Below, in pieces: positions 36,464-45,279 of a stretch of 64,000 nt of DNA; within the stretch, counting starts at the first letter, position 1; each line of letters starts with the position of its first letter. A model generated the notes under the pieces. It was not told where the DNA came from, did not search any database, and was given only the letters and a program-made list of their open reading frames with translations. The translations under genes and the position numbers were made by a program. Source of the DNA: Flavobacterium circumlabens (lineage in GTDB: Bacteria; Bacteroidota; Bacteroidia; Flavobacteriales; Flavobacteriaceae); NCBI RefSeq assembly GCF_004345565.1, contig NZ_SLWA01000003.1:620001-684000 (forward strand), given 5' to 3'.

Positions 36464-36480
36464 TTATATATATAAAACTC

Positions 36481-38892
36481 TTAATATAAACTTGGAAATT
36501 TAGTTGGATTCACTTCATTCATCATATTGTACACTTTCTCGAAAATATCTTCAGCAGAAGGTTTAGAGAAATAGTCACCATCAGTTCCGTAAGCAGGTCG
36601 GTGTGCTTTTGCAGCCAGTGTTTGCGGTTTACTGTCCAGATATTTATACGCATCCTGTTCTTCGAGGATTTGCTGTAAAATAAAAGCTGAAGCTCCACCA
36701 GGAACATCTTCATCGATTACCAAAAGACGATTTGTTTTGGCAACACTTTTTACGATATCGTGATTCACATCAAACGGAAGTAAAGACTGGATATCGATCA
36801 CTTCGCAATCAATTCCTAAATCCAGTAATTCGGTTGCAGCCTGTTCTACTAATCTTAAGGTAGACCCGTAAGAAACCAAAGTGATATCAGCACCTTCTTT
36901 TAGCGTTTCAACAACTCCGATAGGTGTTTTGAATTCCCCAAAATTAAGAGGTGTTTTTTCTTTTAAACGATATCCGTTCAGACATTCAATAACAAGGGCA
37001 GGTTCATCACACTCTAAAAGCGCATTATAGAAACCGGCAGCCTGTGTCATGTTTCTCGGAACCAAAACGTGGATTCCGCGAATAGCATTAATAATCATTC
37101 CCATCGGTGAACCGGAATGCCAGATACCTTCCAAACGGTGTCCACGGGTTCTGATGATTAACGGCGCTTTTTGTTTTCCAACAGTTCTGTATTGTAAGGT
37201 AGCCAAATCATCGCTCATGATTTGAATCGCGTACAGTAAATAATCTAAATATTGAATCTCAGCAATCGGACGTAAACCTCTTAAGGCCATTCCAATTCCC
37301 TGTCCAAGAATAGTAGCTTCCCTGATACCAACATCGGCAACGCGGAGTTCACCGTATTTTTCCTGCATCCCTTCAAGCCCCTGGTTGACATCACCAATGT
37401 TTCCAACATCTTCACCGAAAATCAATGTTTCCGGATATTTTGTGAAAAGCGCATCGAAGTTATCACGAAGAATCATTCTTCCGTCTAAATCAGCCTTGGC
37501 ATTATCGGCATATTCAGGAAGTACTTTCTGTACTGAAAATACATTTTCAGCCGAATCAGAAAATAGATTGCTGCTGAATTTTCCCTGAGTGTCACCGATA
37601 TAATTGGTAATCCACTCTGATAATAAAACTTTACTGTTTGGAACTTCAATAAAACGCAATATTTTTCGGGCTATAACAAGCATCTCCTTTTTTAAAGGCG
37701 ATTTTATAGCACTTAATTCAGAGATGTATTTTTGAATTTTATCTTTATGATTGATACTGGCAGCTGAAATTTGCTCCAATAAAACCAAAAGATTTTTCTG
37801 GTCTTCAATAATTGGATTGATAAATGAATTCCAGGCATCTTTCTTCGCTTCAAGAATTTCTTTTTTGATTTCAAAATCAATTTCAGCCAATTCCTCAGGT
37901 GATGCAATATTGATGGCAATCATCCATAAACGCATCTGACGAATACAGTCGAAATCTCTTTCCCAGCCCAGTCTTTCTGCATTTTTGTAACGTTCGTGTG
38001 ATCCTGAAGTCGAATGCCCCTGCGGTTGTGTTAACTCATTTACGTGAATTAAAACCGGTACATGTTCTTCGCGTGCAATTGCTGCAGCTTTTTCGTAGGT
38101 AGAAACCAGTTCGGCATAATCCCAGCCTTTTACCCTGAAAATTTCATACCCTTTTGAATCTTCGTCACGCTGGTATCCTTTTAGGATTTCAGAGATGTTT
38201 TCTTTCGTCGTCTGATGTTTTGCATGAACCGAAATTCCGTATTCATCATCCCACACACTCATGACCATCGGAACCTGTAAAACTCCGGCAGCATTTATGG
38301 TTTCAAAAAATAATCCTTCAGAAGTACTGGCATTTCCAATAGTTCCCCAGGCAACCTCGTTTCCGTTTACAGAAAATTTATCTTTGGTTGTAATCCCGTC
38401 AACATTTCTGTAAATTTTAGAAGCCTGCGCTAATCCTAACAACCTTGGCATCTGCCCGGCTGTAGGAGATATATCTGCACTTGAGTTTTTTTGTTTTGTT
38501 AAGTCTTTCCAGGAACCGTCTTCGTTTAAACTGTGTGTAACGAAGTGACCGCCCATTTGTCTTCCTGCAGACATCGGATCAAAATCTAAATCGGTATGAC
38601 CGTATAAACCGGCGAAAAATTGCCTTGGAGTAAGTTCTCCGATAGCCATCATAAAAGTCTGATCACGATAATATCCGGAACGGAAATCCCCATTTTTAAA
38701 AGCTTTTGCCATAGCAAGCTGTGGCACTTCTTTCCCGTCACCAAATATTCCAAATTTGGCCTTTCCTGTCAATACTTCTTTACGTCCTAAAAGACTACAT
38801 TCGCGGCTGGTTACAGCAATTTTATAGTCGTTCAGTACCTCAGTTTTGAAATCTTCGAAAGTCAATGTTGTATTGTTTTTTTCTTTAATCAT
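36481..38892 (-). CDS. Fused alpha/beta E1 component of a 2-oxoacid dehydrogenase
   Basis: 803 residues: E1 alpha (about 1-430) joined to E1 beta (about 450-803). The alpha part has the RSGYYRDQTFMMAIGELTPRQFF block. Its thiamine diphosphate motif is aligned but altered: the usual GDG is Gly186-Asn187-Ala188, and 26 residues later the usual Asn-Asn is Asp215-Asp216. The beta part has EDVGNIGDVNQGLEG, DVGIREATILGQGIG and the C-terminal LVIDEDVPGGAS. Likely substrate is pyruvate or branched-chain 2-oxoacids. No E2 or E3 gene is adjacent. Confidence 0.9.
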   Translation of the reverse strand: MIKEKNNTTLTFEDFKTEVLNDYKIAVTSRECSLLGRKEVLTGKAKFGIFGDGKEVPQLAMAKAFKNGDFRSGYYRDQTFMMAIGELTPRQFFAGLYGHTDLDFDPMSAGRQMGGHFVTHSLNEDGSWKDLTKQKNSSADISPTAGQMPRLLGLAQASKIYRNVDGITTKDKFSVNGNEVAWGTIGNASTSEGLFFETINAAGVLQVPMVMSVWDDEYGISVHAKHQTTKENISEILKGYQRDEDSKGYEIFRVKGWDYAELVSTYEKAAAIAREEHVPVLIHVNELTQPQGHSTSGSHERYKNAERLGWERDFDCIRQMRLWMIAINIASPEELAEIDFEIKKEILEAKKDAWNSFINPIIEDQKNLLVLLEQISAASINHKDKIQKYISELSAIKSPLKKEMLVIARKILRFIEVPNSKVLLSEWITNYIGDTQGKFSSNLFSDSAENVFSVQKVLPEYADNAKADLDGRMILRDNFDALFTKYPETLIFGEDVGNIGDVNQGLEGMQEKYGELRVADVGIREATILGQGIGMALRGLRPIAEIQYLDYLLYAIQIMSDDLATLQYRTVGKQKAPLIIRTRGHRLEGIWHSGSPMGMIINAIRGIHVLVPRNMTQAAGFYNALLECDEPALVIECLNGYRLKEKTPLNFGEFKTPIGVVETLKEGADITLVSYGSTLRLVEQAATELLDLGIDCEVIDIQSLLPFDVNHDIVKSVAKTNRLLVIDEDVPGGASAFILQQILEEQDAYKYLDSKPQTLAAKAHRPAYGTDGDYFSKPSAEDIFEKVYNMMNEVNPTKFPSLY

Positions 38893-38917
38893 AATCTGGA
38901 ATGGTCATGTTATGCGG

Positions 38918-38925
38918 CAAAATTA
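38918..38925 (-). promoter_or_regulatory. -7 promoter element TAATTTTG of the E1 gene
   Basis: Minus-strand match to TAnnTTTG, 25 nt before the start codon. No -33 element at the right distance. Confidence 0.55.
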
Positions 38926-39079
38926 CTTAAAAAGTATCAATAATCATAATTCATTAAAATAAATATAATTTAATTATTTACAAGTAAATTGCTAAAACTA
39001 CGTACTTTTTTTATTGAATATTCAATGTATTTGAGTTACTGATGAATATAATTTACGTTTTTGTTTAAAATTTATTCAA

Positions 39080-41911
39080 TTACAACCACTTTCGGGTAAA
39101 AAGATTGACTAATGTTTTAGGAGAAAAAGTAACCACAAATCGTATTTTTTCATTGTATTTCTTTTGAGAAATTTCCCAGCCATTATTAGAGTACACCGGA
39201 AAATAGAGTTCAAAGTAATCCGGAACGAGGTTCAGTCGGATTCCGGCATCATATGCAAAATCAGCTGTTTGCTGTTTACTTTTCATAAGACCAAGGTCTC
39301 CGTAAGCCTCAATCCAGTTCCAGATCGAATAACTGGCATTCAAAGTCGTCATCCATCGATTGGCGTATCGCGGTTCGATCTTAGACTTAAAACCACCTTC
39401 AGCCATGACAAATTGCTGACTGAATATTCCGGTACTTTCAGATCTTCCCAGAAAATTATAATCAAACAAATAATCTGTCGGCCTGTCTAAACCAAAACTA
39501 AAATAGTCTGAATTGGTAGTGTTGTATAGGAAGCTTCCGGCATACAATCTCAGATTTAGCCTTCTATTATTTTCAAATAACCTTCTGTATTCCACTTCTC
39601 CGGCCAGTTTTCCGAAATCACCCGAAAATTGAACATCGGTCATAAAATTAAAATGATCGACCAATTCCGTTTTGGTATTCATGTAGCGTGCGTTAAAAAC
39701 AGAATAATTGGGTTTTGAATTGTCCGTTATATATTGGCTTGCTTCCCGATTTACAATTACCTGACGCATCAGGAAAAGCTGCTTTCTGTTATCCCTGAAA
39801 TTTTCTTCCCGAATTCTAAACTGCACCATTGGATTCAATCTGAAATACGTCGCGTCGGGTGCGTAATGATAATAATTCTGACTAATGGAATATTTTACAT
39901 TATAAAGCCTGCTATTGCGGTAATAATGACTTAACGAAAAGGCAGAAGAACCGGATATCGTACCGGCATTAATAGAATAGGCAGGGTTAATATCAAAAGT
40001 AAAGGGCTTCTCTAAAATAGTTTTGTTGTGAAAACGTACTCCCGGAGTCAGACCATCATAATAATTATAGGTAAGAGTCGGAATGTATAATATCTGATTG
40101 TAATAAGGATCTTCGAGATCTTTGGCGAAATTAAATTTTATCGGGCGATTTGTTATGACCAGACTTTTCAATGATTTCCAGTTGTTTCGTAAATTATATT
40201 CCGGAACTTCATTGTCATAATTCAAAACTATTTTATCCGCTTTTTTTCGGTCAAAAACATAAATTGAATCATTGTTTTTAGGTTCAATCCACTTCTTAAA
40301 AACAACTTCATTTTTTCTGATTCCATACACCGGAATTGGAGTAAATACATTGGTCTTGTTTCGTATCGAAAATTGTATGCTGTCTTTCGTTCTGGATACA
40401 TTTGAAAATTTGTAATCGATAATATCACGGGAATCAATAATGGTTTTAAAGAACCACCGGATATCTTTTGGACTGTTTTTGGTTAGTATTGTTTCGAAAT
40501 CAGATCTGTCGGCTTGTTGGGTTTTATTTAAATCATAAAACTCCTGAACGCTCTCCGGAAGAATATCATGGTTTAGATAATCATCTAAATAACTCAGGCT
40601 TAAACCTGCACGGTACTTACTTGCAATCTGTTCGTTGAATTTTATCAGGGTGTTTTTGGGGTCTCCAAGAGGCTGATCCAGATTTTTTCTGGCCATGAGC
40701 ATATAATAATAACTGTATTGCTCGTTAAAAGTCAGATTAGCAATATTGTAACTCTTGAAGAGTTTCATGTTCGAAAGACTTCCCAGCATCTTCTGATCCA
40801 AATGATTTTCTTCCATGAATTTCATCATGCTGTAAATCTGAATCCCGTCGTAAACCCAGTTATCCTTTCTGGGATCTAAACGCAGACTGTTCTTTAAATA
40901 ATTGTTGAGATAGGTTTTTAAAAAAGTAATTTCAAATATAAAATCATCTGAAAACGGACTAATAAACGACGGCAATTGATTTAGTCCGTAAAAAGGATTC
41001 CGGTCATAATCGACCTGTGAAACCGTAATTTTCTCATGAGGATACTTTCCGATAAAAGCACTGGCAAAATTGACCACTTTATTAATGATGATTGCCTGCT
41101 GGATATCACTGAGTTTTTTGTTCTTTAGGTTGGAAAGAACTTCGATTGACCCATTTTGATAGCTTTTGAAACTATTTTGCTTTTCGATAAATAAGTTGAA
41201 ATCAGTCCTGTTGTTACCTGAAAAAGAATAAATGGCCGACTGTGGATTTGTCAGATCTGTAGAAACCGAATTTAAATCGGTTGTAATCGAATAACCATTC
41301 GGAATTTTTATTGCGATTTCATAATTAGTCGTCGCATTTGCAATATCATCCAGATTGAAGTTATTATATTTTATAAAAGTATGATTTTCGAAACGGGCAA
41401 CGCTTAAATACCAGTTTTTCAAATTCATTCCGCCATTTTGGTCAAAACCATAATCGGTGAATTTATCACTCGGAATCTTGGCAATATAATTTATGTGCAG
41501 TTCCATTTTTTGATTCGGAGGAAGCTTTTGTTTTAGTTTTATGACAATGTAATCCGGATTTTTATCGGTCCGTTCCCATTCAAGGGCGAAGTCAGCAGAA
41601 TCTGTCAGATTCAGAATAGTGGTGTTTCCTCTTTCTTCGGATTTGGCCAGGTGAAAACCACGATAAAATTCGTCTGAAAAACGTTTGGCTAACGGAGTAT
41701 TTTTGTTTGAAAAGGCATTGTTCCAGTCATTTAGCACAATCGAATCCAGAGAATCGTTAGAAGTGTTATAAAATGTAAGGTCCTGTTTGATATTCAGTGT
41801 TTTCAATTCAAAATTTACCGCAGCTTCTATCTTTGAATGATGCTGCGCGTATGGTTTCATTGAACTGAATAAAACGAAAAGGAAAAAGATTATTTTATAA
41901 AATGATCTCAA
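39080..41911 (-). CDS. Metallopeptidase-like protein fused to an outer-membrane barrel, zinc motif lost
   Basis: 943 residues. Signal peptide ends at residue 23 (KPYAQ). Residues 24-580 resemble an M1/gluzincin peptidase: beta-sandwich, then a helical domain with YGLNQLPSF (305-316), FIFEITFLKTYLNNYLKN (324-341) and WVYDGIQIY (352-360). These align in order with the M1 GAMEN, HExxH and LxEG regions. Where HExxH should be there is Phe-Glu-x-x-Phe, and the third Glu is Asp355, so zinc binding is unlikely. From about 620 on, alternating aromatic strands form a barrel like Omp85/surface-antigen proteins. Function unknown. Confidence 0.72.
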   Translation of the reverse strand: MRSFYKIIFFLFVLFSSMKPYAQHHSKIEAAVNFELKTLNIKQDLTFYNTSNDSLDSIVLNDWNNAFSNKNTPLAKRFSDEFYRGFHLAKSEERGNTTILNLTDSADFALEWERTDKNPDYIVIKLKQKLPPNQKMELHINYIAKIPSDKFTDYGFDQNGGMNLKNWYLSVARFENHTFIKYNNFNLDDIANATTNYEIAIKIPNGYSITTDLNSVSTDLTNPQSAIYSFSGNNRTDFNLFIEKQNSFKSYQNGSIEVLSNLKNKKLSDIQQAIIINKVVNFASAFIGKYPHEKITVSQVDYDRNPFYGLNQLPSFISPFSDDFIFEITFLKTYLNNYLKNSLRLDPRKDNWVYDGIQIYSMMKFMEENHLDQKMLGSLSNMKLFKSYNIANLTFNEQYSYYYMLMARKNLDQPLGDPKNTLIKFNEQIASKYRAGLSLSYLDDYLNHDILPESVQEFYDLNKTQQADRSDFETILTKNSPKDIRWFFKTIIDSRDIIDYKFSNVSRTKDSIQFSIRNKTNVFTPIPVYGIRKNEVVFKKWIEPKNNDSIYVFDRKKADKIVLNYDNEVPEYNLRNNWKSLKSLVITNRPIKFNFAKDLEDPYYNQILYIPTLTYNYYDGLTPGVRFHNKTILEKPFTFDINPAYSINAGTISGSSAFSLSHYYRNSRLYNVKYSISQNYYHYAPDATYFRLNPMVQFRIREENFRDNRKQLFLMRQVIVNREASQYITDNSKPNYSVFNARYMNTKTELVDHFNFMTDVQFSGDFGKLAGEVEYRRLFENNRRLNLRLYAGSFLYNTTNSDYFSFGLDRPTDYLFDYNFLGRSESTGIFSQQFVMAEGGFKSKIEPRYANRWMTTLNASYSIWNWIEAYGDLGLMKSKQQTADFAYDAGIRLNLVPDYFELYFPVYSNNGWEISQKKYNEKIRFVVTFSPKTLVNLFTRKWL

Positions 41912-41984
41912 TAGGTGCTTATGTTTTTAGAATATATCTTTATTTACGAGCTTTGAACTGTTTTGGATTTTTGTAAAAATAGTA

Positions 41985-42013
41985 TAAAAAAAGCTGTTAA
42001 AAAAAACAGCTTT
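41985..42013 (-). terminator. Terminator of the LOG-family gene
   Basis: A perfect 9-bp stem AAAGCTGTT/AACAGCTTT (41990-41998 and 42005-42013). Read on the minus strand it is followed by a T run. It lies past the stop of the minus-strand LOG gene. Confidence 0.7.
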
Positions 42014-42037
42014 AATTTTTTGCAATATGTTGATGTA

Positions 42038-42126
42038 ATTTAACCATTTAAGTTATTTAAGTTCATATAAATTTTACTTTTGTTGCTTCAGACTTAAATG
42101 AATTCAAATAGCTTAAACGGTTTAAA
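42038..42126. repeat. Large imperfect hairpin beside the LOG gene
   Basis: The left arm ATTTAACCATTTAAGTTAT (42038 on) pairs with the right arm ending ATAGCTTAAACGGTTTAAA at 42126, with about 25 paired positions. It lies in the same gap as the LOG terminator. Confidence 0.6.
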
Positions 42127-42132
42127 AATATT

Positions 42133-42861
42133 TTAGAAATTCGGACTCAAATCATATTTTTTGTAAAATTTATCCAGAGCCTCAACAACTTCATCTTCAG
42201 TATCTACGATCTTAAATAAGTTAAGGTCTTCCGGGCTTACCGTCTGCATTTTTTCAACAAGTACCGTTTTTACCCATTCGATCAGTCCCGACCAAAATTC
42301 AACACCCACTAATATAATTGGGAATTTTCCAATTTTTTTCGTCTGAATCAAAGTAATCGCTTCAAACATTTCATCTAAAGTTCCAAAACCACCCGGCATC
42401 ACTACGAATCCCTGCGAATATTTTACGAACATTACTTTTCTCACAAAGAAATAATCGAAATTCAGGTTTTTATCGTGATCAATATAAGGGTTGAAATGTT
42501 GTTCAAAAGGCAATTCAATGTTCAGTCCAACCGAAGTTCCGCCTCCTAAATGCGCGCCTTTATTTCCGGCTTCCATGATTCCGGGACCACCTCCTGTAAT
42601 TACACCGTAACCGGCTTTACTAATTTTATAGGCAATTTTCTCCGCCAGTAAATAATATTTATCTTCTGGTTTTGTTCTTGCTGATCCAAAAATCGATACG
42701 CACGGACCGATACGTCCCATGCTTTCGTAACCATTTACAAATTCGGCCATGATTTTAAAAATCGCCCAGCTGTCATTGGTTCTGATTTCATTCCACGTTT
42801 TTTGTTTCAAACGGTCCTGAATTACTTTATCCTCATCATTATCAAAATCTTCTAATCTCAT
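42133..42861 (-). CDS. LOG-family (TIGR00730) protein
   Basis: 242 residues with a Rossmann fold and the LOG motif PGGFGTLDEMFEAIT near residues 153-167. GVITGGGPGIMEAGNKGAHLGG comes before it, with the nucleotide-binding glycines. LOG proteins release cytokinin-type bases from nucleotide monophosphates or act as nucleotide phosphoribohydrolases. The bacterial substrate is often AMP-like. Single gene on the minus strand with its own terminator. Confidence 0.9.
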   Translation of the reverse strand: MRLEDFDNDEDKVIQDRLKQKTWNEIRTNDSWAIFKIMAEFVNGYESMGRIGPCVSIFGSARTKPEDKYYLLAEKIAYKISKAGYGVITGGGPGIMEAGNKGAHLGGGTSVGLNIELPFEQHFNPYIDHDKNLNFDYFFVRKVMFVKYSQGFVVMPGGFGTLDEMFEAITLIQTKKIGKFPIILVGVEFWSGLIEWVKTVLVEKMQTVSPEDLNLFKIVDTEDEVVEALDKFYKKYDLSPNF

Positions 42862-42915
42862 TTTAGGTATTTTAATTATTTATATTCTTAAGTTGTGTCT
42901 TTATTTTTGAATCAG

Positions 42916-43045
42916 GTTGTCACACTGAACATACTCGAAGTGAGGAGCTTAATCCTGCTGTCCGCTGTATCTTTTCCTGGCTAAAGAAGCCAGAAAAAGG
43001 ATGCCGCTCCCATCAGGGCTAGGGCAATCGCTTTCAATTGAAACA
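42916..43045. repeat. Dispersed intergenic element with CCTGCTGTCCGCTGTATC
   Basis: Contains a TTGTCACACTGAAC word related to 7642, then CCTGCTGTCCGCTGTATC and TTTTCCTGGCT, which pairs imperfectly with AGCCAGAAAAAGG (hairpin about 42972-43000). It ends CCATCAGGGCTAGGGC. I recall this text as a recurring intergenic repeat in Flavobacterium; only one full copy is in this window. Confidence 0.55.
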
Positions 43046-43074
43046 TCGTTTAATAAAAAGAAGAAACTCTTTAT

Positions 43075-43434
43075 TTAATACGACTGTTCTTCAATTGACT
43101 TGGTAATGTTGCTTTTAACTTTTCCGGTATGTTCTGTGGTTTTAGATTCAATCAGCATTATAGAACATTCTTCAACTGATGAAACCCGGTGATTTACGCC
43201 TTTTTTCACAACGAATAAATCGCCTTTTCTCATGATGAATGATGGTTTGTTTTCAATTTCCATTAAAAGTTCCCCGTCGACAATATAAAATAATTCGTCT
43301 TCATTTTCATGATTGTGCCACGGCACTTCCTGACCTTTTATTTTAGCCACTTTAATATACTGATCGTTTACTTCGTCAATTATTTTAGGCGAAAAATAGT
43401 GGTCTACAGTACTGAATTTTTCTTTTAGATTCAT
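43075..43434 (-). CDS. Single-domain cupin
   Basis: 119 residues from the ATG at 43434, chosen because MNLKEKFSTVDHYFSPKI fits the family start. One cupin barrel: VPWHNHENEDELFYIVDGELLMEIE is motif 1 with metal-binding His, His and Glu, and GDLFVVKKGVNHRVSS is motif 2 with the last His. Small stand-alone cupins are often sugar-binding or isomerase proteins. No specific function. Confidence 0.88.
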   Translation of the reverse strand: MNLKEKFSTVDHYFSPKIIDEVNDQYIKVAKIKGQEVPWHNHENEDELFYIVDGELLMEIENKPSFIMRKGDLFVVKKGVNHRVSSVEECSIMLIESKTTEHTGKVKSNITKSIEEQSY

Positions 43435-43734
43435 AGATTTTATCTTAGTACTTGTCAAAATCAAAAAAACGTTGACAAAATGGGCGTACTAAATTAATCC
43501 TTTTTTTGAGAATTGTTATAAAAATGTGGGTTTATTAATTGAATTGTAACATTTTTAAAGGTTTGGTTTTGGTTGGGGTTTCATTATCAATAGAATAAGT
43601 TATTGTAAGGAATACGAATTAATATCTGTTGTCACGTCGCAGGATCTTCTGCCAGTTTAGGGTTGTGTTTAATTAATTTTAAAGATAAGTATGTATTTAA
43701 TCTCTATTTTTTTTTGGTTTAAAGAGATTTTTTA

Positions 43735-44076
43735 TTAAATCTTGTTTTTTAAAATAATTAATAATTCTTCAAGTTTTTTGTATAATTCATTTAGATCGCT
43801 CGGTGGTATTATAATCTTGATTTTTATACCATTTTTGGATTTACCTTTTTCTCTATCATTAGTGTTGATACTAAATAAAGTATCATCGCTTTCAAAAATA
43901 TCCTCAACTTTAACATTTAATATTTTTGCCATTTTTTTCCATTCTTCTGTTGAAATTTTTATAAGACCTTTTTCTCTTCTATTGTATTGGGATTGATCCA
44001 TAAATAGTAGTTCTGCAATCTGTTCCTGAGATAATTTTTTCTCCTTTCTTTCGGCTTTTAATCTATTTTTTATCAT
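43735..44076 (-). CDS. XRE-family DNA-binding regulator
   Basis: 113 residues. Residues 1-60 are an XRE helix-turn-helix (MIKNRLKAERKEKKLSQEQIA, LLFMDQSQYNRREKGLIKIS). The rest has an IKIKIIIPPSDL segment and a coiled-coil end (LNELYKKLEELLIILKNKI), probably for dimerisation. It is divergent to the secreted-peptide cassette at 44267 and shares its control region, so it probably regulates it. Confidence 0.88.
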   Translation of the reverse strand: MIKNRLKAERKEKKLSQEQIAELLFMDQSQYNRREKGLIKISTEEWKKMAKILNVKVEDIFESDDTLFSINTNDREKGKSKNGIKIKIIIPPSDLNELYKKLEELLIILKNKI

Positions 44077-44147
44077 TTATCCAAAATTTTTAATTTAACA
44101 AAATTAACAATAAAGTAGGATTATATTTATATTTTATGGTTCGATTC

Positions 44148-44165
44148 ACATATTATTTTGTATGT
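44148..44165. promoter_or_regulatory. Inverted repeat ACATA-N8-TATGT in the divergent control region
   Basis: A short inverted repeat halfway between the XRE gene (start 44076) and the peptide gene (start 44267), flanked by TTC and GTTCAC on the two sides. It is a weak candidate operator for the XRE protein. Confidence 0.35.
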
Positions 44166-44266
44166 TCACATTTTTAATTAGAATTTAAAAAGTGAAATTT
44201 GTCTTACAAAATTTTTCGCGGGAGTTTGTGTAATATTTTAAATTATTAATTTAAACAATTTTAAAA

Positions 44267-44515
44267 ATGAAAAAAATGATTTGTTCAACTGTTGTTATGA
44301 TGTTATTTATAACTGTTTCTATGGGAAACATTAAAAAAAATCATATTCGAATTCTAACTTTAAAAGAAAATAAAAATACTGAGATAATCAGATTAAAATA
44401 TTCTGATAAAACTGAGAATGTAGATTTAAAATTTAATGAAAAGTGTTATAGAGAAAAAAGTGATTTTGCCGGGTTTGTATGCTGGCTATTTAATATGCAT
44501 TGCCAACCGATCTAA
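44267..44515 (+). CDS. Small secreted Cys-containing peptide precursor
   Basis: 82 residues. Residues 1-20 are a Sec-type signal (MKKMICSTVVMMLFITVSMG). The mature part is basic and polar, then ends with a Cys-rich tail, FNEKCYREKSDFAGFVCWLFNMHC (56-79), with Cys60, Cys72 and Cys79. No family recognised. It is the first gene of an AT-rich cassette with an ABC ATPase, and a strong hairpin 22 nt downstream limits read-through. That layout is known from peptide bacteriocin and signal-peptide operons, but the function here is unknown. Confidence 0.7.
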   Translation: MKKMICSTVVMMLFITVSMGNIKKNHIRILTLKENKNTEIIRLKYSDKTENVDLKFNEKCYREKSDFAGFVCWLFNMHCQPI

Positions 44516-44537
44516 TTTATTTAAAAAGAATTATTTA

Positions 44538-44568
44538 AACAGCTATAATTCATTATAGCTGTTTTTTG
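44538..44568 (+). terminator. Strong hairpin between peptide gene and export genes
   Basis: A perfect 11-bp stem AACAGCTATAA/TTATAGCTGTT (44538-44548 and 44553-44563) with a 4-nt loop, then TTTTG. It acts as a terminator or a partial attenuator, which would make more peptide message than transporter message. Confidence 0.8.
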
Positions 44569-44586
44569 TCAATAAAAACTCTAAAT

Positions 44587-44997
44587 ATGAAAATTGAAAT
44601 AAAAGAAATATTTTTTTTACTACTTTTAATTACTTTATGTAATTATAATGTTTTTTCACAAGACAGCAGACTTATGGGAAAATGGGTAAATAATGAAGAT
44701 TACTCAGATATCAATTATATAGAATTTAAAAATGATAGTATAGCAATATTATTTCAAGGCGAAAAGCAGTCCCCTCCGTTTTTATTTATTACAGATTTTA
44801 CAAAAGAACCAGTCCGGATAAATATGAAGGTTGAGAAGAATGGTATTGAAGCTAAAATACTAGGACTGTTGCATTTTATTAACTCGGATAAAATGAAAAT
44901 AGAATTTTTTCATGGTGAATTTGAAGAACAGCCCAGGGCTTTTTCTTTAAATAAAAACTCTCAAAGCCAATTATATATTTTTAATCGTTTAAAATAG
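44587..44997 (+). CDS. Secreted lipocalin-like protein
   Basis: 136 residues from the ATG at 44587; a TTG at 44566 is inside the hairpin and rejected. Signal peptide MKIEIKEIFFLLLLITLCNYNVFSQ, then LMGKWVNNEDYSDINYIEFKND, the GxW start typical of lipocalin-like domains, followed by beta strands. It may bind a ligand, or act as an immunity-type partner for the peptide. No family recognised with confidence. Its stop is directly followed by the start of the next gene. Confidence 0.68.
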   Translation: MKIEIKEIFFLLLLITLCNYNVFSQDSRLMGKWVNNEDYSDINYIEFKNDSIAILFQGEKQSPPFLFITDFTKEPVRINMKVEKNGIEAKILGLLHFINSDKMKIEFFHGEFEEQPRAFSLNKNSQSQLYIFNRLK

Positions 44998-45279
44998 ATG
45001 GTAAAAATGATATTTAAGTACTATTTTGATGTTAATTTTTTTAACCTTATTTATTCTTTTCTACTAAGTCTATTATTTTTTAATTTTTATTTCATGCCAA
45101 TTATTTTTGCCAGCATTGGAACGATTTTGGGTGTTTTAAGCTTTCAGTATTTTTATGGTAATGAATATTATTTTTATCATAATAAAGGATTTACTAAAAA
45201 GAGATTAAATTTGATTGTTCTGTTTTTGAATGTTTTTATTTCGATTATTGTCTCCATAACTTATCAGCTAATAAAATGA
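44998..45279 (+). CDS. Small membrane protein, candidate permease of the ABC cassette
   Basis: 93 residues with about three membrane helices (11-26, 28-48 and 71-91). Between helices two and three is NEYYFYHNKGFTKKRLNLI. That short amphipathic loop, rich in Tyr, resembles the coupling region of flavobacterial ABC membrane proteins as I recall. It is too small for a usual ABC permease, but it could oligomerise. It starts directly after the previous stop and overlaps the ATPase start by 4 nt, which strongly suggests a working pair. Confidence 0.68.
   Translation: MVKMIFKYYFDVNFFNLIYSFLLSLLFFNFYFMPIIFASIGTILGVLSFQYFYGNEYYFYHNKGFTKKRLNLIVLFLNVFISIIVSITYQLIK

Noticed and set aside
44267..44515. 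Double-glycine leader peptide typical of class II bacteriocins
   Set aside because: The precursor has a Sec-type signal ending near SMG-N and no GG processing site before a peptidase-C39 exporter; the ATPase has no C39 domain.
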